Shown here piece by piece: positions 16,904-25,773 of a stretch of 64,000 nt of DNA; position 1 is the first letter of the stretch; each line of letters opens with the position of its first letter. The stretch is from Rhizobiaceae bacterium (lineage in GTDB: Bacteria; Pseudomonadota; Alphaproteobacteria; Rhizobiales; Rhizobiaceae): the NCBI GenBank assembly GCA_028279875.1, contig JANQMU010000015.1, positions 120,158 through 184,157 of the forward strand, given 5' to 3'. The translations under genes were made by a program, and so were the position numbers. The notes under the pieces were generated by a model, which did not search any database, had not been told where the DNA came from, and saw only the letters and a list, made by a program, of their open reading frames with translations.

Positions 16904-16932
16904 GGGCGGCTCCGTCAGGGGCCGCCCTTCTT
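16904..16932 (+). terminator. Rho-independent-like terminator after peroxiredoxin
   Basis: Arms GGGCGGC (16904-16910) and GCCGCCC (16921-16927) enclose a 10-nt loop and are followed by TTCTTC. It sits between the convergent peroxiredoxin and glyoxalase-fold genes. Confidence 0.55.
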
Positions 16933-16979
16933 CGCTTGGGCAGGCAATGGCGTGTCATCTTCGTCTGCTGCGGTCGAGA

Positions 16980-17420
16980 TCACTGTCCGGATTGAACGAC
17001 ATGGTCGGCGATCAGGTCTGCGACCGCCGGGCCCGGGCCGACCAGTTCAAGGACATTGCGGTCCGGATCCCGTATGAAAATGGTGTCGGTGCCCCGAAAC
17101 GAACGTCGTCCCGTGATCTCGATGCCGTTGGCCGTGACGAAGGCTTCCGTTGCTTCCGCCGAACCCATCTTGATCGCGACATGCGTGATGCCCGGATATT
17201 TGCGGTCTTCGTCCATCAGGACATTTTCACCCTGGCGCGCCGTCGCCGGTCCGAGAAGATTGAAATTGATGCCGGACGGGTGGACCATGACCAGAGGGTG
17301 CCCCTGGTCGAAACCACCATCGGCGATCAGTTCGAAACCCAGCAATTCGTAAAAGGCAACCGAGCGGGCGCGGTCGCTGACGCGAATGCCCACATGGTCG
17401 ATGTTCTTCATATCCAGCAT
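16980..17420 (-). CDS. VOC (glyoxalase/bleomycin resistance) family protein
   Basis: A protein of about 146 residues of the vicinal oxygen chelate fold: NIDHVGIRVSDRARSVAFYE at the N-terminus and ITHVAIKMGS with IRDPDRNVLEL in the second half, giving likely metal ligands His and Glu in each half. The family includes glyoxalase I, dioxygenases and resistance proteins, so the substrate is open. ATG 17420 has GGAG 6 nt upstream and matches usual lengths better than the longer frame to 17456. It is divergent from a LysR gene that probably controls it. Confidence 0.8.
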   Translation of the reverse strand: MLDMKNIDHVGIRVSDRARSVAFYELLGFELIADGGFDQGHPLVMVHPSGINFNLLGPATARQGENVLMDEDRKYPGITHVAIKMGSAEATEAFVTANGIEITGRRSFRGTDTIFIRDPDRNVLELVGPGPAVADLIADHVVQSGQ

Positions 17421-17485
17421 TCCGATCTCCACAACGTATTTCGTCAGCGGCGGCATGTCTTGTCATTCGCCTGTCGGGCAATATA

Positions 17486-17507
17486 GATTGTTTCCAAGGA
17501 AAATTAA
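17486..17507. promoter_or_regulatory. Candidate LysR binding site
   Basis: TTTCC-AA-GGAAA (17491-17502) is an inverted repeat inside an AT-rich divergent promoter between the VOC and LysR genes. It fits the T-N11-A style of LysR boxes. Which gene it serves cannot be told from sequence. Confidence 0.35.
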
Positions 17508-17536
17508 TCGGTCAATCAGAAGGTAATTTATTCCAA

Positions 17537-18433
17537 ATGGATAATAATAAAAGCCTGTTTGATGGCATGACCATCTTTTGCGAAGTTATTGAAGCCAATG
17601 GCTTTTCAGCCGCGGCCGCCCGCCTCGGTCACTCCGCCTCGCATGTCAGCAAGGCGGTGGCCCGCCTGGAAGCACGACTGGGCACCAGACTGCTGAACCG
17701 CACGACCCGAAAGCTGAGCCTGACCGAGGCCGGATGGACCTATTTCGAACAGTCGCGCCGCATCATCGATGACGCAAAGGCAGTGCAGGACCAAATTCTG
17801 AGCGTTGGCGACAGGCCGATGGGGCTGCTGCGGGTCAGCGCGCCGGTCAGCTTCAGCCGAAACCATATCGACCATTGGCTACCGGAGTTTTTGCAGGCCT
17901 GCCCCGAGGTGCGCCTGGAGATCGATGTCAGCGACCGGATGGTGGATATCGTGGCGGAGGGCTTCGACGTGGTGGTTCGCGCCGGCCGGCTGGATGACAC
18001 CGGCATGATTGCACGCCGGTTGAAAACATCGCGCCTCCTGACACTGGCATCGCCGGATTATCTTCAGCGTTTTGGCGAACCGGAAAGCCCTCACGACCTG
18101 GGCGATCATACGCTGATCGATTTTTCCTACCGCAAGATGGCCAGCAGTTGGGAATACCGGACCGGCAAGGGGCGTTCGATATCCGTCGCCGTTGCGCCAC
18201 GCCTGATCTGCAACAGCGCCGAAACCGAACTGGCCGCCGCCCTGGCCGGAACCGGCATTACCCGTTTGCCAAGCATGGCCTGCGAGGCTGAGATCGCATC
18301 GGGCCGCCTGGTACCGATCCTGGCGGATTACGAGGAGCCGCCGATAGGCATCTATGCGCTGTATCCCAGCCGCGCGCATCTGGCCGCCAAGGTTCGGGCA
18401 TTCGTCGACTTCCTGGTGACCAAATGCGCCTGA
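17537..18433 (+). CDS. LysR family transcriptional regulator
   Basis: A 298-residue LysR regulator. The winged helix-turn-helix (GFSAAAARLGHSASHVSKAV, then LEARLGTRLLNRTTRKLSLT) occupies residues 20-65 and the periplasmic-binding-protein-like effector domain follows from about residue 90. The DNA-binding part resembles the large LysR subgroup that often regulates a divergently transcribed oxidoreductase or glyoxalase-fold gene. It likely controls the VOC gene 117 nt upstream. It converges on gltS. Confidence 0.9.
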   Translation: MDNNKSLFDGMTIFCEVIEANGFSAAAARLGHSASHVSKAVARLEARLGTRLLNRTTRKLSLTEAGWTYFEQSRRIIDDAKAVQDQILSVGDRPMGLLRVSAPVSFSRNHIDHWLPEFLQACPEVRLEIDVSDRMVDIVAEGFDVVVRAGRLDDTGMIARRLKTSRLLTLASPDYLQRFGEPESPHDLGDHTLIDFSYRKMASSWEYRTGKGRSISVAVAPRLICNSAETELAAALAGTGITRLPSMACEAEIASGRLVPILADYEEPPIGIYALYPSRAHLAAKVRAFVDFLVTKCA

Positions 18434-18444
18434 TCGACTCGAGA

Positions 18445-19668
18445 TTATGACCCAACGAACAGCCGGATGATCAGCGCGTTGGCAAGATCGACAAAGAAGG
18501 CCGATACCATCGGCAGCACGATGAAGGCGAGCGGGGCGGGGCCGTAGCGTTTTGTCACCGACGACATATTGGCGATGGCCGTCGGTGTCGCGCCCAGGGT
18601 AAACCCTGCAAATCCGGCGCTCAGGACCGCCGCCGTATAGTCCTTTCCCATCAGGCGAAAAAACAGAAAGACGATGAAGAGAGCCGTGCCGACGACCTGA
18701 AACGCCAGAACGCCCAGAAGCGGGCCGCCCAGCCCCTGAAGTGTCCAGAGCTGCATGCTCATCAGCGACATGGCCAGGAAGATGGACAGACAATAGTCGG
18801 AGATGATCGCCATGGCCCGGGTTCGCGACGGCCACGGCAGTCCCGGAAAGATCACCGGGATGGTGTTGGACATCACGATCGCGACCAGCAGGCAGGAGAC
18901 GAACAGCGGCAGTTTCAGTCCGCTGGCCAAAATCGCTTCATTGGCGGCGTAACCCAGAATAATCGCGATATTGATCGTCAGAAGCGAGCGCATGATGCTG
19001 ATATGATTGACCTTCGTCTCCTCAGCGCCTTCCTTCTTGAAGGGTACCCCGACGATCGGCCCTTCGGACGGCGCGCTTTCAAGCCGGTGGCGGTCAATCA
19101 GATATTTGGCGATCGGCCCGCCCATCAGGGCGGCGCATACAAGGCCAAGCGTTGCCGCGGCGATACCGATTTCATCGGCGGACCCGAAGCCCGTCATGGT
19201 CTCGATCGTCGGTCCCCAGGCGATGGCCGTGCCGTGTCCGCCGATGAGCGACGCCGAACCGAGCAGGACGCTGACCTGCTCGGGCAGGCCGAAGAGCCGG
19301 GTTCCCAGCAGCCCGATCAGGTTCTGAAAGACAATGAAGGCAACCGTGATCGCCAGCAGTATGGCCAGCATCCGGCCGCCGGCAACAAGATCCCTGAGCC
19401 GTGCATTCAGCCCGATGGTCGTGAAGAAAATCACCAGCAGTCGATCGCGTGTCGACAGGTCAAAGGTGATTTCAAGATCAAGCCAGGAATAGAGCGCCCA
19501 TGTGATGAGCGCTGCGGCGAGGCCGCCGGAAACGGGCTCGGGAATATTGTAGTTCTGCAGCAGCGCGAGGTTTCTGGTCAAAAACGCACCGAGGAAAAAG
19601 ACGATGATCCCGATGGTGACGGCGATGAAATCCGAAACCATCAGCGTTTGTGCAGCATCGGTGTCCAC
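18445..19668 (-). CDS. gltS: Sodium/glutamate symporter
   Basis: A protein of about 407 residues with 10 or more membrane segments that aligns well with E. coli GltS: YNIPEPVSGGLAAALI, FFTTIGLNARLRDLVAGGR, GGHGTAIAWGPTIE and GFTLGATPTAIANM. It imports glutamate with sodium across the inner membrane. GTG 19668 has GCAGGA about 9 nt upstream and is chosen over TTG 19710, and over ATG 19641, which lacks a ribosome site. No neighbours in the same direction, so it is likely monocistronic. Confidence 0.87.
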   Translation of the reverse strand: MDTDAAQTLMVSDFIAVTIGIIVFFLGAFLTRNLALLQNYNIPEPVSGGLAAALITWALYSWLDLEITFDLSTRDRLLVIFFTTIGLNARLRDLVAGGRMLAILLAITVAFIVFQNLIGLLGTRLFGLPEQVSVLLGSASLIGGHGTAIAWGPTIETMTGFGSADEIGIAAATLGLVCAALMGGPIAKYLIDRHRLESAPSEGPIVGVPFKKEGAEETKVNHISIMRSLLTINIAIILGYAANEAILASGLKLPLFVSCLLVAIVMSNTIPVIFPGLPWPSRTRAMAIISDYCLSIFLAMSLMSMQLWTLQGLGGPLLGVLAFQVVGTALFIVFLFFRLMGKDYTAAVLSAGFAGFTLGATPTAIANMSSVTKRYGPAPLAFIVLPMVSAFFVDLANALIIRLFVGS

Positions 19669-19803
19669 GTCGGGTTTTCCTGCGGTGACTTCGCGTGTCG
19701 GTCGAAACAAGCAGATATGATAATCCGTGGCAAGCAGTGAACCGTACGGCTTTGTCGCCCGATGCGCATCCGGTCATCGCCGGGCCCTTCGGGCTGGTCC
19801 GTT

Positions 19804-21054
19804 TCAGCTCCGATGCCCGGCTTCGAGGGCTGTTGCGGACCGCCGCATCAGCGCGGCCAGCCAGACGATCGCCGCCAGGCCAAAAACCGCAGCACATCCG
19901 GCGGCAGCGATCGATGTGGTGTAACCGCCCAATTGCCAGAGCGCGGCGCCGAGGAACGGGGCAATCGCAAATGCCGCCAGACCGGGCATGGCGAGCAGCC
20001 CCGAAATGCCGCCGAAACCGGTTCGTCCCAAGGACTCGGCGATGATGACGGGTTTGAGGATGTTGGTGACACCATAGGTGGCGCCCTGCATTGCGGCGAA
20101 GGCAAAAGCCAGCAGCGGCGAGGCGCCGGCCACAAACAGCACAGCGGCGGCCAGGCTGAGACCGGCAAAGGCGACAACACTCAAAGTGGCGGCACTGACC
20201 CGATGATCAAAACGCATCATCACCAGCCGTCCGGCGACCTGTGACGGGCCGATCAGTGACGCGACCGAAACGGCAGCGGTTTGGGTCAATCCGCGATCGA
20301 CGAGAATTGGCACGATGTGATTGAGCAACATCCCGTGATTCAATGCGATCAGGGCAAAGGCAATCGCCACCAGCCAGAACTCCCGGCGGCGGATGGCGGC
20401 GCTGACCGCCGCGCGATGGGTCGCGCGGGCAGGGGCGATATGCGCCGTTTCGCCGCTTCGCTGCAGCAGGCTCGCCCCGGCGATGAGCAACGGTGCGCCG
20501 AGACAGGCGACGCCGATGGCGAACACGATCACGGCCCCCCGCCATCCGAGGGTCGCTGAAAGCCAGGCGCCGAGGGGAAAGGCAATCGTTGAGGCAAAAC
20601 CGGCGCAAAGCGTGATGCGGGTGATTGCGGCGCGGGCGGACGGGCCCATGGTACGCGTCACAAATGCGAAACAGGGTTCGTAGAGACTGCCGGCATGGGC
20701 AAGGCCGATCAGCGCCCAGAGCGCCAGGAACACCCATTGGTTTTCAACTGTGGCCAAGAGCGCCAGGGCCGCCGCGCCGAACAGCGCGCTGCCGCCCAGC
20801 AGGGCGCGGCCGCCGCCGGCATCGACAATCCTGCCGGCAAGCGGTGATGCGACCGCCGCCACCAGCAACGCAATAGTGAAGCCGAACGCCAGATCCGTCT
20901 TGCTCCAGCCGAGATCCGTCTCCCAACTCAAAAGCAATGCGGCAAAGCTGTAAAACAGCCCTGCCCAGACGATCATCTGACCGGCCGCCAGAAGCCATAC
21001 CGCATGGCGCTGACGCCTGTGGTCCGTCGCGGCCGAAACCGGTGGTGAATTCAT
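19804..21054 (-). CDS. MFS transporter
   Basis: A 416-residue, roughly 12-helix major facilitator. The loop 2-3 region reads SPLAGRIVDAGGGRALLGGS and a second basic loop RLVMMRFDHRVSAATLSV separates the halves. The substrate is unknown. ATG 21054 lies 10 nt after the stop of the permease gene, so the two form an operon. The frame extends upstream into that gene but has no start signal there. Confidence 0.82.
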   Translation of the reverse strand: MNSPPVSAATDHRRQRHAVWLLAAGQMIVWAGLFYSFAALLLSWETDLGWSKTDLAFGFTIALLVAAVASPLAGRIVDAGGGRALLGGSALFGAAALALLATVENQWVFLALWALIGLAHAGSLYEPCFAFVTRTMGPSARAAITRITLCAGFASTIAFPLGAWLSATLGWRGAVIVFAIGVACLGAPLLIAGASLLQRSGETAHIAPARATHRAAVSAAIRRREFWLVAIAFALIALNHGMLLNHIVPILVDRGLTQTAAVSVASLIGPSQVAGRLVMMRFDHRVSAATLSVVAFAGLSLAAAVLFVAGASPLLAFAFAAMQGATYGVTNILKPVIIAESLGRTGFGGISGLLAMPGLAAFAIAPFLGAALWQLGGYTTSIAAAGCAAVFGLAAIVWLAALMRRSATALEAGHRS

Positions 21055-21064
21055 GCGCGCATGT

Positions 21065-22096
21065 TTACCACAAAAGCTGAAACGCGATACCGGCAAGCAC
21101 GGCGCCGCAGAAGCCGAGGCTGAGATAAGCGGCAAACACACCACCGCGCACCAGCGACCAGACGGCAGTCATCGCTGGGATGGAGCTGACGGCGCCCGCC
21201 GTCATGAAGGCCATGGCGGCGCCCGGCGTCATGCCTTGCGAGACGAGACCGGCAAGCAGGGGCGGCGCGACATAGCCGTTCAGATAGGCGGGCATGCCAA
21301 TCGCCGCCGCCAAGGCAATCGGCCCGACCCCTTCGCCGCCGACGATGGAGGCGATCAGCGAGGCCGGAACATAGGTGACCAGGACCGCCTCCAGAACATA
21401 GGCAAGCGCCAGCCATTTGATCAGGAACAGCGCGTTCTCCGAAAAGGCGGTCCGGAAGGTCTCCCGGCGGTCCGTCTCCCCCCAGAAGCGCCAGACCGGC
21501 CGGCCATCAAACGGTGACGGGCCGCATCCGCATCGGCTGGTCCCGGACTGCCGGAGCGGATCTGAAAACAGGCCCATGGCCAGCAGCGTCTTGATGGCGA
21601 AGCCTCCCAAAAGCCCCAGCGAGACGGCGGCAACGGCTTTTCCGATCGCGAAAGACCAGCCCAGAGCGCCGGCGGTGATGAATAGTGTCGGCGGGTCGAT
21701 CAGCGGCGAGGACAGCCAGAAGGCCATAACCGCCGACAGCGGTGCGCCAAGCGCCAGAAGCCCGGCGATAAAGGGAATCACTTCACAGGAGCAAAACGGC
21801 GCCAGGCCTCCGAGCAGCGCCGCCAGGACGATCATACGCCTTTCGCGACCTTGAAAGGCAGCGGCGACATAGGCCTCCGCGCCGGCGGCCTTCAGCCAAG
21901 CGATCATGATCACGGCGATTGCGATATAGGGCAGGGTGCCGATAAAGGCTCTGAGCGCGAATTCAATGAAATCGGCAGCGTTTTGCGGGTCGACAATCGC
22001 GACAGCCAGAGGAACCGCAACGACAATGGTCCAGGGCGTTGTCAGCCACGGTCGAATTGGCCTTGACGGCCAGGCGGATTGCGAGAAATCAGACAT
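21065..22096 (-). CDS. UPF0718/DUF318 family permease (ArsP-like)
   Basis: A 343-residue membrane protein of the DUF318 permease family. It has the conserved duplicated core, first half APFCSCEVIPFIAGLLALG and second half GMPAYLNGYVAPPLLAGLVS, each followed by a Gly/Ala-rich helix. Some relatives (ArsP) export trivalent methylated arsenicals, for which cysteines near the FCSCE motif matter; others have unknown roles. A hydrophilic linker (RCGCGPSPFDGRPVW) separates the halves. The start ATG 22096 is used. An AT-rich inverted repeat lies upstream at 22155-22170. No arsR or arsM gene is nearby, so the arsenic role is unproven. Confidence 0.78.
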   Translation of the reverse strand: MSDFSQSAWPSRPIRPWLTTPWTIVVAVPLAVAIVDPQNAADFIEFALRAFIGTLPYIAIAVIMIAWLKAAGAEAYVAAAFQGRERRMIVLAALLGGLAPFCSCEVIPFIAGLLALGAPLSAVMAFWLSSPLIDPPTLFITAGALGWSFAIGKAVAAVSLGLLGGFAIKTLLAMGLFSDPLRQSGTSRCGCGPSPFDGRPVWRFWGETDRRETFRTAFSENALFLIKWLALAYVLEAVLVTYVPASLIASIVGGEGVGPIALAAAIGMPAYLNGYVAPPLLAGLVSQGMTPGAAMAFMTAGAVSSIPAMTAVWSLVRGGVFAAYLSLGFCGAVLAGIAFQLLW

Positions 22097-22154
22097 GAAA
22101 CATCCAATCGCGTTAGCGCCAGACGACGGCACGGGCATTCTTATAAAACCATAA

Positions 22155-22170
22155 ATCTAGTTATATAGAT
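22155..22170. promoter_or_regulatory. Inverted repeat upstream of the permease-MFS operon
   Basis: ATCTA (22155-22159) and TAGAT (22166-22170) flank GTTATA in a very AT-rich patch, unlike its GC-rich surroundings. It could be the core of an ArsR- or TetR-type operator; no matching regulator is adjacent. Confidence 0.3.
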
Positions 22171-22182
22171 GTAATGGATGTG

Positions 22183-23460
22183 TCAATGCGCGTTTTCCAC
22201 GGGGCGCGGGCGTGTTTCCGGCAGGCGCAGCACGGCCAGCAGCGAAATCACCGCGAAAACCAGGATCAGGTAGACGGGCGAGAAATCATTGCCTGTCCGC
22301 TCGACGAGATAGGTGGCGGTGAGCGGCGTCATGCCGCCAAAAATCCCGTAGGCGATGCCGTTTCCGATTGACAGAACGCTGCATCGTAGCCGTGTCGGCA
22401 GCGCTTCCGCCATCATCAGACTGTAAACGGGGTAGCCGCACGCCAGGATCACGCCGAACAGACACTGGCCGATCAGGATCATGGCGAAATCATCATGGTG
22501 CATCATCCACCACAGCGGCCAACTGAACACGATCAGTCCCATGGCCGCCATGATCGCCAGCGGTTTGCGGCCGATCCTGTCCGCCATGTATCCGGCCAGC
22601 GGAAACAGCGCAATAGTCACCAACTGTCCGGCGGTATTGATATCGAGCGCCTTTGCGATTGACAAATTCATGTGTAACTCCAGATCGGACGCCGAATAGA
22701 TAAAAGCGACATAGAACGCGACGCCGCCAACCAGAATGAGGGAAATATAACAGACGAGGGCGCGCCAGCCGCTTTGCAGCGCTTCCAGTAACGGCAATAG
22801 CGGTTCCGGCCCGGCTTCAGCCATGGACGGGCTTTCGTCGAGGCCATGCCGCAGCCAGTAGCCCAACACGGTGATGACCGCACTGAGAAGGAAGGGGATG
22901 CGCCAACCCCAATCCTGCATCTGGGTTTCGGTCAGAAACGTCGCTGCAAGGGCGCCGATGGCGGAACCGGTCACGATACCGGAAAGCTCACCCACCATGG
23001 ACCAGCTGGAGATGAAACCGCGACGGTGTCTGGGCGCGTGTTCCAGGAGAAAGACCGTCGATATCGTATATTCGCCGGCGACGCTGAATCCCTGCAGGAG
23101 GCGCAGGGCAATAAGGATCACCGGAGCCGCGACACCGATGGTATGATAACTCGGCAATAGGCCGATGCAGAAAGTGGCGCCCCCCATGACCGCCACGGAA
23201 AACAGCATGACCGGCCTGCGCCCGTATGCGTCGGCCAGGCGTCCGAGGATCAGACCGCCGAGAGGACGCGCGCCATATCCGACCGCGAAGACGCCGAAGG
23301 CGGACAGCAGCGACGCCAGAGGATCGTCGGACGGGAAGAACTGTTTGCCGATGGCCGCCGCGAAGAATCCGTAAACGGCAAAATCGTACCATTCAAGAAA
23401 ATTGCCCGCGCCTGCGGCAAGGATCTTGGCTCTGATCGACTGTGTTGGCGCTCGCGTCAA
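22183..23460 (-). CDS. MHS family MFS transporter
   Basis: A 425-residue metabolite:H+ symporter (MHS) of the ProP/KgtP/ShiA type: GNFLEWYDFAVYGFFAAAIG opens the protein, GRLADAYGRRPVML is loop 2-3 and ALRLLQGFSVAGEY is helix 4. It imports a carboxylate or similar small solute with protons. Its position beside a MatR-like regulator and malonyl-CoA decarboxylase suggests malonate or another dicarboxylate (inference). The start is TTG 23460, with GGGATCTGGG upstream; no in-frame ATG precedes the first helix. Confidence 0.82.
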   Translation of the reverse strand: MTRAPTQSIRAKILAAGAGNFLEWYDFAVYGFFAAAIGKQFFPSDDPLASLLSAFGVFAVGYGARPLGGLILGRLADAYGRRPVMLFSVAVMGGATFCIGLLPSYHTIGVAAPVILIALRLLQGFSVAGEYTISTVFLLEHAPRHRRGFISSWSMVGELSGIVTGSAIGALAATFLTETQMQDWGWRIPFLLSAVITVLGYWLRHGLDESPSMAEAGPEPLLPLLEALQSGWRALVCYISLILVGGVAFYVAFIYSASDLELHMNLSIAKALDINTAGQLVTIALFPLAGYMADRIGRKPLAIMAAMGLIVFSWPLWWMMHHDDFAMILIGQCLFGVILACGYPVYSLMMAEALPTRLRCSVLSIGNGIAYGIFGGMTPLTATYLVERTGNDFSPVYLILVFAVISLLAVLRLPETRPRPVENAH

Positions 23461-23554
23461 ACCCAGATCCCATCACCGCCGAAACGTGAATGCGAGTCAG
23501 TTGATTCTCGCCCATGCTACAGGTTGCAGTCGGCAATTTCACCCGGTGCATAAG

Positions 23555-24247
23555 TTAAAGGGTCACCACAGCCTTGCCATTCGCACGATCATAATGCGCC
23601 ATGAAGTCATTGAATTTTTCGCCCTGCACAGCGATATGCCCCTGCAGTTCGGCTTGCGCCCGGGCGGCGTCGCCGCGCTCCAGAGCGGCAAGGATTCTGC
23701 GATGTTCCGCCATCGACTGGGCCATGCGTCCCCGCACGCGCAACTGCATGCGGCGGAACGGCTGAAGCCGCTTTTGCAACCGCCGGGCCTCGGAGGCCAG
23801 AAAACCGTTGCCGCTGGCGACATAGAGCAGGGTGTGAAACCGCTCGTTTTCCCGGTAATAGCTGTCGGCATCGCCGGTCTCAAGCGCCGCCTCACAGGCC
23901 GCGGCGGCGTTCTTCAAGGCCGTGAGATCGTCGTCGGTGAGGCGCCGGGCGGCAAGCCGGCCGCACATGCCTTCCAGTTCGGCCATGACCTCGAACATCT
24001 GCACCAGTTCGACGATGCCCGGGTGGCGCACATAGGCGCCGCGCCGCGGAATCAGTTCGAGCAGGCCGGATGCGGCGAGCATCTGCAGGGCTTCGCGCAA
24101 GGGCGTGCGCGACACGGCAAATCGCCGGGAAAGTCGCGTTTCGTCCAGCCGGTCGCCGTCGGAGAATTCACCGGTGATGATCAGGTGCTCCAGGGTCTCG
24201 CGAATATGGTCCGCGCGGCGCTGGACTTTCGGCGCGTCATCGTCCAT
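23555..24247 (-). CDS. GntR/FCD family regulator, MatR-like
   Basis: A 230-residue GntR regulator of the FadR/FCD subfamily. The DNA-binding part reads HIRETLEHLIITGEFSDGDR and SRRFAVSRTPLREALQML; the all-helical FCD effector domain follows from about residue 90. It is divergent from malonyl-CoA decarboxylase, and the region between contains a perfect TTTTGTATACAAAA palindrome like the TTGTA/TACA site of Rhizobium MatR. A role as repressor of malonate catabolism is likely. Confidence 0.87.
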   Translation of the reverse strand: MDDDAPKVQRRADHIRETLEHLIITGEFSDGDRLDETRLSRRFAVSRTPLREALQMLAASGLLELIPRRGAYVRHPGIVELVQMFEVMAELEGMCGRLAARRLTDDDLTALKNAAAACEAALETGDADSYYRENERFHTLLYVASGNGFLASEARRLQKRLQPFRRMQLRVRGRMAQSMAEHRRILAALERGDAARAQAELQGHIAVQGEKFNDFMAHYDRANGKAVVTL

Positions 24248-24273
24248 CGGCCAACAATATCCAAAGCCGAGAA

Positions 24274-24287
24274 TTTTGTATACAAAA
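24274..24287. promoter_or_regulatory. GntR (MatR-like) operator 1
   Basis: TTTTGTATACAAAA is a perfect 14-bp palindrome immediately 3 nt upstream of a TTGACA -35 box at 24291-24296. The core matches the TTGTATAC-type sites of MatR. It lies 26 nt from the gntR start and 114 nt from the decarboxylase start. Confidence 0.65.
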
Positions 24288-24318
24288 GAGTTGACATCGC
24301 ATGCAAACAGACGGACCT

Positions 24319-24330
24319 ATTGTCAACAAT
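24319..24330. promoter_or_regulatory. Second operator-like repeat near malonyl-CoA decarboxylase promoter
   Basis: ATTGT-CA-ACAAT is an inverted repeat 45 nt downstream of operator 1 and overlaps the expected -10 or start region following TTGACA at 24291-24296. Two sites flanking the -35 box would allow cooperative repression. Confidence 0.4.
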
Positions 24331-24400
24331 CAACGTCGAAGCCGGGCGACGCGCCCGGCGGGCCTGAAACAGGCAGGTTTTGGTGCAAAGGAGCAAGACG

Positions 24401-25741
24401 GTGACCCGGTCGCGATTTCTGACCGACATACTGGGGACGATTTTCGAGCGCCGATATTCGGCAATGGCCGCGTCAGACAAACGGCCCATCGAGGAAATGT
24501 GCGGAGCGCTTCTGACCAGCACGGGAGAGGTGTCCGGCCTCAAGCTCGCATCCGCGATTCTGGCGCGATACGGTCGCCTGGCGGAGGATCAAAAACAGTC
24601 ATTCTTCCGCTACCTCACCGAGGAACTGGATGTCGATACGGAGGCGATCGAGGCGTGCGCCCGGGCCTATGGCGAGACCAGAACGCCCGAGCATCTGGAA
24701 CAACTGACCCGGGCTTCGGAACCGCGCCGGCAGGAACTCTTGCGGCGGCTCAATCAGGTGCCGGGCGCCACGCCGCAACTGGTCGCCATGCGTCTCGATC
24801 TGCTGGAGTGCCTGCCGCAGCATCCGGCCTTCGGACGCACCGATCTGGATTTTGTCCACCTCTTTTCATCCTGGTTCAACCGGGGTTTTCTGGTGCTGCG
24901 CCGCATCGACTGGGACACACCGGCCAACATTCTCGAAAAAATCATCCAGTATGAGGCGGTGCATGCCATCGATGACTGGGATGATCTGCGGCGGCGGATC
25001 GAACCGGATGATCGTCATTGCTTTGCCTATTTCCATCCGGTGATGCCCGATGAGCCGCTGATATTCGTCGAGGTCGCCCTCTCCAAAGGCGTGCCGCAAT
25101 CCGTGCAGCAGGTGCTTGCCGAGGATCGCGAACATCTGGCAGAGACGCAGGCCGATACCGCCGTTTTCTATTCCATATCGAATTGCCAGCGCGGATTGAG
25201 CGGAATCTCGTTCGGCAATTCGCTGATCAAGCAGGTGGTCGAGGACCTCTCCCGCGATCTGCCGCATCTCAAATCCTTCGTGACCCTGTCGCCCGTGCCG
25301 GGTTTCGCTCGCTGGCTGGGGATGCTCCGTAACAAACAAGGCGATGAGGACGCTGGCGACATCCTGGATGCGGCCGTGCTGGCGGCGAAGACCGGTGAAC
25401 TGGCCGCGCTTGACGATTTCGGTGCCGAACTGCGGTATCGGGCGGCCCATTATCTCGTCGACGAAAAACGGCAGGATGGTCTGCCGTTCGATCCGGTTGC
25501 CCGGTTCCACCTTGGCAATGGTGCACTGGTTCACGACGTCCATGCGAAGGCCGATATCTCAGTGAACGGCCTCGAACAATCCTGCGGTGTCATGGTCAAC
25601 TACCTCTACGATCTCGCCCGGGTCGAGCAGAACCACGAGGAGTTCACCGACAACCGGACCGTCGTCCAGTCGCGCGGCATTCAGTCCCTGCTGCGCGGCG
25701 GATTGCCGGAGCGAAAGCCGCGCAAGGCCGTCACCGGCTGA
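24401..25741 (+). CDS. matA: Malonyl-CoA decarboxylase
   Basis: A protein of about 446 residues matching malonyl-CoA decarboxylase along its length: helical N-terminal domain, then the GNAT-like catalytic domain with VFYSISNCQRGLSGISFGNS, LKSFVTLSPVPGFARWL and VARFHLGNGALVHDVH. The catalytic Ser and His of the family lie in the LSPVPG and RFHLGNGA segments. It converts malonyl-CoA to acetyl-CoA and CO2. GTG 24401 is preceded by AAGGAG with an 8-nt gap; the frame is open from 24380. Malonyl-CoA synthetase (matB) and the MatC carrier are not beside it; an MHS transporter lies beyond the regulator. Confidence 0.92.
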   Translation: MTRSRFLTDILGTIFERRYSAMAASDKRPIEEMCGALLTSTGEVSGLKLASAILARYGRLAEDQKQSFFRYLTEELDVDTEAIEACARAYGETRTPEHLEQLTRASEPRRQELLRRLNQVPGATPQLVAMRLDLLECLPQHPAFGRTDLDFVHLFSSWFNRGFLVLRRIDWDTPANILEKIIQYEAVHAIDDWDDLRRRIEPDDRHCFAYFHPVMPDEPLIFVEVALSKGVPQSVQQVLAEDREHLAETQADTAVFYSISNCQRGLSGISFGNSLIKQVVEDLSRDLPHLKSFVTLSPVPGFARWLGMLRNKQGDEDAGDILDAAVLAAKTGELAALDDFGAELRYRAAHYLVDEKRQDGLPFDPVARFHLGNGALVHDVHAKADISVNGLEQSCGVMVNYLYDLARVEQNHEEFTDNRTVVQSRGIQSLLRGGLPERKPRKAVTG

Positions 25742-25773
25742 CACCGTTGCCAAAAGCGAGAATGAAAGCAAAG

